NCBI RefSeq assembly: GCF_001269885.1
Contig: NZ_LHVH01000030.1
Coordinates: forward strand, 114,661 to 178,660
Length of the DNA: 64,000 nt
Origin: Pseudomonas kilonensis
GTDB taxonomy: Bacteria > Pseudomonadota > Gammaproteobacteria > Pseudomonadales > Pseudomonadaceae
Direction of reading: 5' to 3'
Positions 38,066 through 45,408 of this stretch are shown here, piece after piece; positions within the stretch are counted from its first letter, which is position 1, and each line of letters opens with the position of its first letter. A program made the position numbers and the translations under genes. The notes under the pieces are model-generated. The model made no database searches and was not told the origin of the DNA. It saw only the letters and a program-made list of their open reading frames with translations.

Positions 38066-39832
38066 ATGCTGCCGACTCCCCGTACCTTGCGTCTGTCGTT
38101 GTACACCTTGCTGATCCTCATCGGCGCGGCCGTTGCCGCCACCCTCGCCGTGCGCCATGCCGAACGTGCGGCCCTGGAGGAAGACGCCGGTCGTGCCAAC
38201 CAGCAGTTGGCGCTGTACGCCACTTCGCTGCACACCCTGATCGAACGCTACCGCGCCCTGCCCGTCGTGCTGGCGCTGGACCCGGAGTTGCGCTCGGCCC
38301 TCAAGGGGCCGGTCAGCGCGGCGCAGCAGGACGCGTTGAACCGCAAGCTGGAACAGATCAACGGCGCCGCCCAGTCATCCACCCTGGAATTGCTCGACCA
38401 CACCGGCCTGGCCGTCGCGGCCAGCAACTGGCGCCTGCCCAGCAGCTATGTCGGGCACAACTATGGCTTTCGTCCGTATTTCCTCCAGACCCGCACCCAG
38501 GGCACCGGGCGTTTTTATGCGGTGGGCGTGACCAGCGGCATCCCGGGGTACTTTCTCTCCAGCGCCGTGACGGGCGACAACGGCGAGTTCCTCGGCGCGA
38601 TGGTGGTCAAGCTGGAATTTCCGGAGCTTGAGCGCGAATGGCGCCAGGGCAGCGACACGCTGTTGGTCAGCGACGCCCGGGGCATCATCTTCATCGCCAA
38701 CCGCCCGGGCTGGCGTTATCGCCACTTGCAGCCGCTGAGCGACAGCGACCGCGCCGAGCTCAAGGCCACCCGTCAGTACGACAAACAACCGTTGCAACCG
38801 CTGGCCTATGAAGCGCTGCGACGCTTCGACGACAATAGCCATCTGGCCCGGGTCGAGACCCCCGATGGCTCGGCGGACTACCTGTGGAAATCCTTGCCGC
38901 TGACCGCCGAAGGCTGGACGCTGCACTTGCTGCGCCGTCCGCAGATTGCCTTCGAAGACCGACGTAATGCCGGGCTCGCGGCTGCCGGGTCGTGGCTGGC
39001 GCTGGTGTTCCTGCTGCTGTTTCTCAACCAGCGCTGGCGCCTGGCAAAATTGCGCCAGCGCAGCCGCGAAGAGCTTGAACGGTTGGTCGAAGAACGTACC
39101 CGGGATCTGCGCACGGCCCAGGACGGCCTGGTGCAATCGGCCAAGCTGGCAGCACTGGGGCAGATGTCGGCGGCACTGGCCCATGAAATCAACCAGCCCT
39201 TGACCGCCCAGCGCATGCAATTGGCGACCCTGCGCTTGCTGCTCGATCACGGGCGGGTCGATGACGCCTACAAGGCCCTCAAGCCGGTGGACGACATGCT
39301 GACGCGCATGGCCGCCCTCACCGGCCACCTGAAGACCTTTGCCCGCAAAAGCCCCAGCGGCCTGCGCGAACGCCTCGACCTGGCGGCGGTGGTCGACCAG
39401 GCGCTGCAATTGCTGGACACACGCCTGCGCGACGAACAGATCAGCACCGTGCTGCACGTGACTCGACCGGCCTGGGTGCGCGGCGATGCGATCCGCCTCG
39501 AACAGGTGTTGATCAACCTGCTGCGCAACGCCCTCGACGCCATGGCCGACCAACCCCTCAAGCGCCTGGAAGTGCGCCTGGAAGCCGATGAGCAATTGTG
39601 GCGCCTGACCGTCAGTGACAGCGGCACCGGTATCGCCGAGGAACACCTGGCCCAGGTGTTCGATCCGTTTTTCACCACCAAGGCGGTGGGCGACGGCCTG
39701 GGCCTGGGGCTGGCGGTTTCGTTTGCAATCATCCATGAATCCGGTGGACGGCTGACGGCGGACAACCATGAGCACGGCGCGGTATTCTGCGTGACCTTGC
39801 CCATTGATCAGGAGCCGCAACTGCATGCTTGA
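38066..39832 (+). CDS. DctB/MifS-type sensor histidine kinase for dicarboxylates
   Basis: The 588-residue protein has an N-terminal membrane helix (residues 9-30), then a periplasmic double-Cache domain with the DctB-typical YGFRPYFLQTRTQGTGRFYAVG near residue 150. A second helix (about 308-330), a coiled coil, the phosphoacceptor ALAHEINQPLTAQRMQLATL near 371 and an ATPase domain (NALDAMA, GTGI, GDGLGLGLA) follow. It is a C4-dicarboxylate or 2-oxoglutarate sensor. The ATG at 38066 fits the membrane helix better than 38024. It overlaps the dctD-type gene by eight bases. MifS of P. aeruginosa, which controls 2-oxoglutarate uptake, is the likely equivalent, given the kgtP-like gene downstream. 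Confidence 0.9.
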   Translation: MLPTPRTLRLSLYTLLILIGAAVAATLAVRHAERAALEEDAGRANQQLALYATSLHTLIERYRALPVVLALDPELRSALKGPVSAAQQDALNRKLEQINGAAQSSTLELLDHTGLAVAASNWRLPSSYVGHNYGFRPYFLQTRTQGTGRFYAVGVTSGIPGYFLSSAVTGDNGEFLGAMVVKLEFPELEREWRQGSDTLLVSDARGIIFIANRPGWRYRHLQPLSDSDRAELKATRQYDKQPLQPLAYEALRRFDDNSHLARVETPDGSADYLWKSLPLTAEGWTLHLLRRPQIAFEDRRNAGLAAAGSWLALVFLLLFLNQRWRLAKLRQRSREELERLVEERTRDLRTAQDGLVQSAKLAALGQMSAALAHEINQPLTAQRMQLATLRLLLDHGRVDDAYKALKPVDDMLTRMAALTGHLKTFARKSPSGLRERLDLAAVVDQALQLLDTRLRDEQISTVLHVTRPAWVRGDAIRLEQVLINLLRNALDAMADQPLKRLEVRLEADEQLWRLTVSDSGTGIAEEHLAQVFDPFFTTKAVGDGLGLGLAVSFAIIHESGGRLTADNHEHGAVFCVTLPIDQEPQLHA

Positions 39833-41150
39833 TTCAGTCATGGTTGTGGATGACGAAGGCAGCATTCGCAGTGCCGTCGAGCAGTGGTTGAGCCTGTCGG
39901 GGTTCCAGGTGCAGCTGTTCAGCCGCGCCGATGAATGCCTGGCCCGGTTGCCGGAGCATTTCCCCGGGGTAATCCTCAGCGATGTGCGCATGCCCGGCCT
40001 CAGCGGCCTGGAGTTGTTGGCCGAAGTGCGCCGCCGCGATCCCGACCTGCCGGTGATTCTGTTGACCGGCCACGGCGACGTGCCGATGGCCGTGGAAGCC
40101 ATGCGCGACGGTGCCTACGACTTCCTGGAAAAACCCTTCAGCCCCGAAGCCCTGCTCGGCAGCCTGCGCCGGGCCCTGGACAAGCGCACCCTGGTCCTGG
40201 AAAACCGTCGCCTGCATGAACAGGCCGACGCCCGGACCCGTCTCGATGGGACGCTGCTGGGGGTTTCCCGTGCGTTGCAAAACCTGCGGCGCCAAGTGCT
40301 GGACCTCGCCGCACTGCCAGTCAACGTGTTGATCCGCGGCGAAACCGGCAGCGGCAAGGAACTGGTCGCCCGTTGCCTGCACGACTTCGGCCCGAGGGCG
40401 AGCAAACCCTTCGTCGCGCTGAACTGCGCAGCCATTCCCGAAGCGCTGTTCGAGGCGGAGCTGTTCGGCCATGAAAGCGGCGCCTTCACCGGCGCCCAGG
40501 GCAAGCGCATCGGCAAGCTCGAATACGCCGACGGCGGCACGCTGTTTCTCGACGAAATCGAGAGCATGCCCCTGGCCCAGCAGGTCAAGTTGTTGCGGGT
40601 GTTGCAGGAACAGAAGCTCGAACGCCTGGGCTCCAACCAGAGCATCCAGGTGGACCTGCGCATCATCGCCGCCACCAAGCCCGACCTGTTGGACGAAGCC
40701 CGGGCCGGGCGTTTCCGTGAAGACCTGGCCTATCGCCTGAACATCGCCGAGCTGCGCCTGCCGCCGCTGCGAGAACGGCGCGAGGACATTCCCTTGCTGT
40801 TCGAACACTTCACCCACAGTGCGGCCGAACGCTTGGGCCGCTCCGCCGCGCCCCTGAGCGGCCCGCAGTTGAGCCACCTGCTCAGCCACGACTGGCCGGG
40901 CAACGTGCGGGAACTGGCCAATGTCGCCGAACGCCAGGTGTTGGGGCTCGACCAACTGCCCGCCCTGGAGACGGAGCCGGGCCAGTCCCTCGCGGCCCAG
41001 CAGGAAGCCTTCGAAGCCCAATGCCTGCGCGCCGCCCTGACTCGGCACAAAGGTGATGTGAAAGCCGTGCTCGAAGAACTGCAACTGCCGCGCCGCACCT
41101 TCAATGAAAAGATGCAGCGGCATGGGTTGAGTCGGGAGATGTTTTTGTAG
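39825..41150 (+). CDS. DctD/MifR-type sigma-54-dependent response regulator
   Basis: The 441-residue protein has a receiver domain (residues 1-120; acidic pocket VVDDEG, phosphoacceptor Asp in ILSDVRMPG near 50, Lys in EKPFSPE) and a AAA+ domain. Walker A is GETGSGKELVARC; the sigma-54-contacting loop ESGAFTGAQGKRIGK is the GAFTGA motif; Walker B is GGTLFLDEIE. The C-terminal Fis-type helix-turn-helix (about 395-440, RHKGDVKAVLEELQLPRRTFNEKMQRHG) binds upstream activator sites. It activates sigma-54 promoters when phosphorylated by the kinase encoded just before it. The best target in the window is the promoter at 41378. Confidence 0.93.
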   Translation: MLDSVMVVDDEGSIRSAVEQWLSLSGFQVQLFSRADECLARLPEHFPGVILSDVRMPGLSGLELLAEVRRRDPDLPVILLTGHGDVPMAVEAMRDGAYDFLEKPFSPEALLGSLRRALDKRTLVLENRRLHEQADARTRLDGTLLGVSRALQNLRRQVLDLAALPVNVLIRGETGSGKELVARCLHDFGPRASKPFVALNCAAIPEALFEAELFGHESGAFTGAQGKRIGKLEYADGGTLFLDEIESMPLAQQVKLLRVLQEQKLERLGSNQSIQVDLRIIAATKPDLLDEARAGRFREDLAYRLNIAELRLPPLRERREDIPLLFEHFTHSAAERLGRSAAPLSGPQLSHLLSHDWPGNVRELANVAERQVLGLDQLPALETEPGQSLAAQQEAFEAQCLRAALTRHKGDVKAVLEELQLPRRTFNEKMQRHGLSREMFL

Positions 41151-41169
41151 GGCCGCGAATTTTGCGGCC

Positions 41170-41278
41170 GATCGTTCCCACGCTCTGCGTGGGAACGCCG
41201 CTACGGACGCTCCGCGTTCGGCTTCTAGGGACGCGGAGCGTCCCAGGCTGCATTCCCACGCAGAGCGTGGGAACGATC
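41170..41278. repeat. Palindromic repeat with GTTCCCACGC...GCGTGGGAAC arms
   Basis: The arms at 41170-41197 and 41252-41278 are each palindromes (TTCCCACGC-TCT-GCGTGGGAA). The centre has GGACGCTCCGCGTTC and GACGCGGAGCGTCC, another inverted pair. It is a familiar type of Pseudomonas intergenic repeat, unrelated to the REPs. Confidence 0.82.
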
Positions 41279-41289
41279 CTCTTGCATAA

Positions 41290-41334
41290 GCGGATTCCCG
41301 CCCACACCCCCAGCCACAATGAGCGGAGTTCCGC
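41290..41334 (+). promoter_or_regulatory. Twin candidate activator sites (GCGGA..CCGC)
   Basis: GCGGATTCCCGC (41290-41301) and GCGGAGTTCCGC (41323-41334) agree at 10 of 12 positions and lie 33 bp apart centre to centre, about three helical turns. The second is the core of a perfect 8-2-8 palindrome (41320-41337). They lie about 45-90 bp upstream of the -24 element, as expected for NtrC-family enhancer sites. Confidence 0.65.
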
Positions 41335-41377
41335 TCACGCAACACCACAAACCCCTCTAAACCAGCCTTCTGCCACC

Positions 41378-41393
41378 TGGCACAGCTCCTGCT
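41378..41393 (+). promoter_or_regulatory. Sigma-54 (RpoN) promoter of the permease gene
   Basis: TGGCAC-N5-CTGCT has the invariant GG (41379-41380) and GC (41391-41392) exactly 10 bases apart, as required for a -24/-12 promoter. Transcription would start about 41404, some 50 bases before the ATG. Confidence 0.78.
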
Positions 41394-41455
41394 ATAGCCC
41401 TGTCAGGCTGCGTCCACACGCGCTCCACAAAAACAATTAAACGAAGGATCCTTCA

Positions 41456-42775
41456 ATGGACAACTCCAACGCCCTGCCCCTTGGGTCGGCTGCCGTGCCC
41501 GCCCGTGAAAGAACCACCGCCAGCCGCATCAAGTCGATCTTCAGCGGCTCGGTCGGCAACATGGTCGAGTGGTATGACTGGTACGTCTACGCCGCGTTCT
41601 CGTTGTACTTCGCCAAAGCCTTCTTCCCCAAGGGCGACACCACCGCCCAATTGCTCAACACCGCCGCGATCTTCGCCGTAGGCTTCCTGATGCGCCCGAT
41701 CGGCGGGTGGTTGATGGGCCTGTACGCCGACCGTGCCGGTCGCAAACGTGCGTTGATGGCCTCGGTGTACCTGATGTGCTTCGGCTCGCTGATCATCGCC
41801 TTGAGCCCGAGCTACGAAACCATCGGCGTCGGCGCACCGATCCTGCTGGTGTTTGCCCGCCTGCTCCAAGGCCTGTCGGTGGGTGGCGAGTACGGCACCT
41901 CGGCGACCTACCTGAGCGAGATGGCGACCAAGGAACGTCGCGGCTTCTTCTCCAGCTTCCAGTACGTGACCCTGATCTCCGGCCAGCTCATCGCCCTGGG
42001 CGTGTTGATCGTGCTGCAACAGACCCTCACCACCGAACAACTGTATGCCTGGGGCTGGCGCATCCCGTTCGCCATCGGCGCGCTGTGTGCGGTGGTGGCG
42101 CTGTACCTGCGACGCGGCATGGAAGAAACCGAGTCGTTCACCAAGAAGGAAAAAGCCAAGGAAAGCGCGATGCGCACCTTGATGCGCCATCCAAAAGAGC
42201 TGATGACTGTGGTCGGCCTGACCATGGGCGGCACCCTGGCCTTCTACACCTACACCACCTACATGCAGAAATACCTGGTGAACACGGTCGGCATGAGCAT
42301 CTCCGACTCCACCACTATTTCCGCCGCCACGCTGTTCCTGTTCATGTGCCTGCAACCGCTGATCGGCGGGCTGTCGGACAAGATTGGCCGCCGGCCGATC
42401 CTGATTGCCTTCGGCATCCTCGGCACCCTGTTCACCGTGCCGATCCTCACCACCCTGCACACCATCCAGACCTGGTGGGGCGCGTTCTTCCTGATCATGG
42501 CCGCGCTGATCATCGTCAGCGGCTACACCTCGATCAACGCCGTGGTGAAAGCCGAGCTGTTCCCCACCGAAATCCGCGCCCTGGGCGTCGGCCTGCCCTA
42601 CGCACTGACTGTGTCGATCTTCGGCGGCACCGCTGAATACATCGCCCTGTGGTTCAAGAGCATCGGCATGGAAACTGGCTACTACTGGTACGTAACGGCG
42701 TGCATCGCCGTGTCGCTGCTGGTGTACATCACCATGAAAGACACCCGCAAACACTCGCGGATCGTTACCGACTGA
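41456..42775 (+). CDS. kgtP: MFS 2-oxoglutarate / dicarboxylate:H+ symporter (KgtP type)
   Basis: The 439-residue inner-membrane protein has 12 predicted helices and the metabolite:H+ symporter signatures: GNMVEWYDWYVYAAF near residue 35, the MFS loop DRAGRKRAL, LQGLSVGGEYGTSATYLSE near 140, and SDKIGRRPIL in the second half. It resembles KgtP of the sugar-transporter-like MHS family. AAGGATCC lies before the ATG. The sigma-54 promoter and activator sites upstream, with a DctB/DctD-type pair next to it, make it the likely target of that pair. 2-oxoglutarate versus C4-dicarboxylates cannot be told from sequence. Confidence 0.85.
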   Translation: MDNSNALPLGSAAVPARERTTASRIKSIFSGSVGNMVEWYDWYVYAAFSLYFAKAFFPKGDTTAQLLNTAAIFAVGFLMRPIGGWLMGLYADRAGRKRALMASVYLMCFGSLIIALSPSYETIGVGAPILLVFARLLQGLSVGGEYGTSATYLSEMATKERRGFFSSFQYVTLISGQLIALGVLIVLQQTLTTEQLYAWGWRIPFAIGALCAVVALYLRRGMEETESFTKKEKAKESAMRTLMRHPKELMTVVGLTMGGTLAFYTYTTYMQKYLVNTVGMSISDSTTISAATLFLFMCLQPLIGGLSDKIGRRPILIAFGILGTLFTVPILTTLHTIQTWWGAFFLIMAALIIVSGYTSINAVVKAELFPTEIRALGVGLPYALTVSIFGGTAEYIALWFKSIGMETGYYWYVTACIAVSLLVYITMKDTRKHSRIVTD

Positions 42776-42795
42776 CAGCCACGTCGGACAAACAG

Positions 42796-42830
42796 AAAGG
42801 GGCGCACCTGAACAGGTTCGCCCCTTTTTT
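42796..42830 (+). terminator. Terminator of the permease gene
   Basis: AAAGGGGCG, an inner CACCTG/CAGGTT stem, CGCCCCTTTTTTT. Confidence 0.93.
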
Positions 42831-42963
42831 TCGCTCCCGGTCTAAAGATTTATCCGACATTAATCTCTGGTTAATGCCCGTCTTCCATCCTCACGCTCAA
42901 CAGAACGCCATTCGATACGCCGGTAATGGGCCTCATTGACCGTTCTGTGGCAACCGACAACAA

Positions 42964-42978
42964 ATCGATTTAATCGAT
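42964..42978. promoter_or_regulatory. Palindrome ATCGATTTAATCGAT
   Basis: Inverted repeat ATCGAT-TTA-ATCGAT in an AT-rich stretch about 100 bases upstream of the repeat-protein start; a candidate operator or promoter element. The rest of this 301-bp gap shows only AT-rich sequence. Confidence 0.45.
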
Positions 42979-43076
42979 ACGTTTAAGCATTTATTTGCGC
43001 TTTTTAATCAAATTAACGAGCGTAATATGAACTCCACACCCAAGGCGCCTAACGCCAAACATTCTGGAGCACGACC

Positions 43077-43409
43077 ATGAAAACCAAACTGATCATCGCC
43101 CTGACCCTGTCCGTACTGGCCGCCAACACCTTCGCTGCCGACGGTTTCGACCGCACCAGCTCGGCCATCGCCGCCGACGGTTATGACCGTACTAGCGCTG
43201 CCACTGTTGCGGCTGATGGCTTCGACCGCACTAACGGCGCCACCGTCGCTGAAGATGGCTTCGACCGCACTAACGGCGCCACCGTCGCTGAAGATGGCTT
43301 CGATCGCACTGGCGGCGCTACCGTTGCTGAAGATGGTTTCGACCGCACTGGCGGCGCTACCGTTGCTGAAGATGGTTTCGATCGCACTAACACTGCTGCC
43401 ATCAGCTAA
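43077..43409 (+). CDS. Secreted 13-residue-repeat protein
   Basis: The 110-residue protein has a clear Sec signal peptide (MKTKLIIALTLSVLAANTFA). The mature part is nothing but seven tandem units of ADGFDRT-type sequence: one of 12 residues and six of 13 with consensus (A/E)DGFDRT(N/G)GATVA. The units are acidic and contain Asp at three positions in some repeats. At DNA level the 39-bp unit is perfectly duplicated at two places, so copy number can change by slippage. A GGAGCACGACC ribosome site precedes the ATG, and a strong terminator follows, so this is a monocistronic expressed gene. No function is recognised. Confidence 0.85.
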   Translation: MKTKLIIALTLSVLAANTFAADGFDRTSSAIAADGYDRTSAATVAADGFDRTNGATVAEDGFDRTNGATVAEDGFDRTGGATVAEDGFDRTGGATVAEDGFDRTNTAAIS

Positions 43410-43429
43410 TCCGATAACGACACCCTTAC

Positions 43430-43450
43430 AGCCCGGCTTCGGCCGGGCTT
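43430..43450 (+). terminator. Terminator of the repeat-protein gene
   Basis: AGCCCGGC-TTCG-GCCGGGCT, followed by TAGTTATTTAT; the tetraloop is UUCG. Confidence 0.85.
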
Positions 43451-43514
43451 AGTTATTTATGGAACATGGAAAAAGGAAGACCGCCGCTGGTTCTGTTGTC
43501 GCCACTCATCAGAT

Positions 43515-43606
43515 TGTGGGAGCGGGCTTGCTCGCGAAGACAGTGTGTCAGTCGACATCTATGTATCTGTACCACCGCATTCGCGAGCAAGCCCGCTCCC
43601 ACAGGG
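43515..43606. repeat. REPIN
   Basis: GTGGGAGCGGGCTTGCTCGC and complement around a 50-bp spacer. Confidence 0.9.
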
Positions 43607-43687
43607 CCCCAAGGTGCTGACAAAAACAGTGAGGCCCTGCACTATCTCAAAATCCCTCGAAACTCCACTGCAGGACCTTCTTCAGCC

Positions 43688-44308
43688 ATGCCCGATGACA
43701 TCCATTTCTACGAACCCGCCAACGGCCACGGCCTGCCCCATGACCCGTTCAACGCCATTGTTGGCCCGCGCCCCATCGGCTGGATTTCGTCCCAGGATGC
43801 CGAAGGCCGCCTGAACCTGGCGCCCTACAGTTTCTTCAATGCGTTCAACTACATTCCGCCGATCATTGGGTTCTCCAGCGTCGGGCGCAAAGACAGCCTG
43901 AACAACATCGAACAGACCGGCGAATTCGCCTGGAACCTGGCCACCCGCCCGCTGGCCGAGCAGATGAACCAGAGCTGCGCGATGGTCGCGCCAGAGGTCA
44001 ATGAGTTCGAACTGGCGGGTTTGACGACCGCCCCGTCACGGGTGATCCAGGTGCCGCGCGTCGCCGAAAGCCCGGTGTCCTTCGAATGCAAGGTCACGCA
44101 GATCATTCAATTGCAACGGGCGGACAAAGGACTGGTGCCGAGCTGGCTGATCCTCGGCGAAGTGGTCGCCGTGCATATCGCCCAGTGGCTGTTGAAGGAT
44201 GGGGTATACGACACTGCCGCCGCCGAGCCGATCTTGCGCGGTGGCGGGCCGGCGGATTATTTCCAGTTGGGGCCTGAGGCGTTGTTCAAGATGCATCGCC
44301 CTCGATAG
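43688..44308 (+). CDS. Flavin reductase family protein (FMN-binding)
   Basis: The 206-residue protein has the split-barrel FMN-binding fold of the flavin reductase / DIM6-NTAB family. IVGPRPIGWISSQDAEGRLNLAPYSFFNAFNYIPPIIGFSS covers residues 20-60, with the isoalloxazine contacts, and GEFAWNLATRPLAEQMNQS follows. It reduces free flavin with NAD(P)H or holds FMN tightly. The ATG at 43688 begins MPDDIHFYEPANG; the longer frame comes from a REPIN and is rejected. No partner oxygenase is adjacent except the small monooxygenase gene 0.4 kb downstream on the other strand. Confidence 0.88.
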   Translation: MPDDIHFYEPANGHGLPHDPFNAIVGPRPIGWISSQDAEGRLNLAPYSFFNAFNYIPPIIGFSSVGRKDSLNNIEQTGEFAWNLATRPLAEQMNQSCAMVAPEVNEFELAGLTTAPSRVIQVPRVAESPVSFECKVTQIIQLQRADKGLVPSWLILGEVVAVHIAQWLLKDGVYDTAAAEPILRGGGPADYFQLGPEALFKMHRPR

Positions 44309-44345
44309 AAGGTTGCACACTGCACCTTGTGGCAAAGCACTTATC

Positions 44346-44434
44346 TGTGGGAGCAAGGCTTGCCCGCGATGCAGACACCACGGTTCCCAAGACAGACCGC
44401 GTTGCCTGCATCGCGGGCAAGCCTTGCTCCCACA
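44346..44434. repeat. REPIN (GCAAGGCTTGCCCGCGATG subtype)
   Basis: TGTGGGAGCAAGGCTTGCCC and complement flank a 38-bp spacer with CGGTTCCCAAGACAGACCG. Confidence 0.88.
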
Positions 44435-44437
44435 GTA

Positions 44438-44719
44438 TTAATCCCGTGGGTTCCAGACCAACCCGCCCTCGTCGTCGACACCCTTGAGGTGGGTCAGCTG
44501 CAGGGCTGCCGCTTCATCGGCTTTGACGGCGGTCTCGAAGGTCTGCTCTTCAAGGATCTTGTTGAAGCGCGGCGCACCTGAGCCGCCGATGGCCTTGGTG
44601 GCAATGGCGGCATGGTAGCCGCCGCCTTCCTTGGGAACGACTGCAGAAACAGCTTCAAAGGTTTCAAAGGCTTTACGTGCCATGTGTTGTGCATCCTGGC
44701 GGTGGAAAATGACGCTCAT
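44438..44719 (-). CDS. Small hypothetical protein, 93 residues
   Basis: The frame begins MSVIFHRQDAQHMARKAFETFEAVSAVVPKEGGGYHAAIA and ends GVDDEGGLVWNPRD. It follows the monooxygenase gene by seven bases, so is likely its operon partner. No membrane segment, Cys pair or enzyme motif is visible. The ATG at 44719 was preferred to one five codons upstream, which would overlap the neighbouring stop. I do not recognise the family; the reading frame is well supported by spacing and by good codon use. Confidence 0.68.
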   Translation of the reverse strand: MSVIFHRQDAQHMARKAFETFEAVSAVVPKEGGGYHAAIATKAIGGSGAPRFNKILEEQTFETAVKADEAAALQLTHLKGVDDEGGLVWNPRD

Positions 44720-44726
44720 TAAACCT

Positions 44727-45080
44727 TCAACCAACCCGTTTGTGTACCTGCGCCCGACACCCTTCGGTCGCCTGGGCGGCGGAGACTTCCCGGAAGGTGT
44801 GGAAATCCAGGCTGCTCACCACCAGGTCCTGCACCAGCTCGGCGAAAATCGCCATGGCCGGTGAATTGAAGTAGGCGTCCATCGACGGCTGATTGACCCA
44901 CAGCCCGGACACCAGCCACAAATCAGCGTCGCATTGCGATTGCTGCAAGGCAAAGTGCAAGCAACCGGGAGCCAGGCGCGAGGGCGCGATCAGCGTACTC
45001 AGGCGCGCCCCCAGTTGCCTGGAGCAACCGGCACGGGCCCGGACGAAAGCCATGTGGCTGACGGGGATCTGTGTAGTCAT
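44727..45080 (-). CDS. Antibiotic-biosynthesis-monooxygenase-like (ABM) protein
   Basis: The 117-residue protein resembles the ABM / YgiN dimeric alpha-beta barrel fold: VSHMAFVRARAGCSRQLGARLSTLI at the start, then PGCLHFALQQSQCDADLWLVSGLWVNQPSMDAYFNSPAM and a C-terminal HTF. Members act on quinones or as monooxygenases of polyketides, or are heme-degrading; none of these is certain here. The ATG at 45080 has GGGAGGG upstream. It is transcribed divergently from an AraC-type regulator with shared putative sites. Its own family is broad, so substrate is unknown. Confidence 0.75.
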   Translation of the reverse strand: MTTQIPVSHMAFVRARAGCSRQLGARLSTLIAPSRLAPGCLHFALQQSQCDADLWLVSGLWVNQPSMDAYFNSPAMAIFAELVQDLVVSSLDFHTFREVSAAQATEGCRAQVHKRVG

Positions 45081-45172
45081 GTTCAACCCTCCCAGGTAAT
45101 CCGTTGTGCAGCCGGGGACAGGCTGCGACAGGATCAAAGGTTAAGCGCCACGACGCCAGCTTCGTTAGTCGG

Positions 45173-45199
45173 ATCCTGCCGACCCATTGCACAATCCTG
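45173..45199 (-). promoter_or_regulatory. AraC-type half-site pair facing the ABM operon
   Basis: On the minus strand CAGGAT begins at 45199 and again at 45178, exactly 21 bp apart, with context CAGGATTGTGCAA and CAGGATCCGACTA. About 95 bases upstream of the ABM start. Two helical turns is the usual spacing of AraC-family half-sites. Confidence 0.6.
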
Positions 45200-45311
45200 C
45201 GCATCGACGTCACAAAATTCGACACGAACAGGGCTGGAACCGAGGAAGTTGAAACAAAAGGTTTCAAGCAAGTTTCCACAGCATTGCAGCGTCATGGCCC
45301 CTTGCGCCGTG

Positions 45312-45338
45312 CAGGATCAGGCAAGCTTTCAACAGGAT
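45312..45338 (+). promoter_or_regulatory. AraC-type half-site pair facing the AraC gene
   Basis: CAGGAT at 45312-45317 and 45333-45338, 21 bp apart, with context CAGGATCAGGCAA and CAGGATGTTGCTA. The shared form is CAGGAT-N3-GC(A/T)A. About 70-95 bases before the AraC start. A fifth CAGGATC lies at 45129. Confidence 0.6.
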
Positions 45339-45408
45339 GTTGCTACCGCTGCGCCTTGCACAAACATAAGCTTTTGTTCATCGCTCCCTATCGCCTGAGG
45401 ATCCCGGC

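Noticed and set aside
43181..43402. Antisense open frame with VRSKPSSATVAP repeats
   Set aside because: It is the complement of the ADGFDRT repeat gene, which has signal peptide, ribosome site and terminator.
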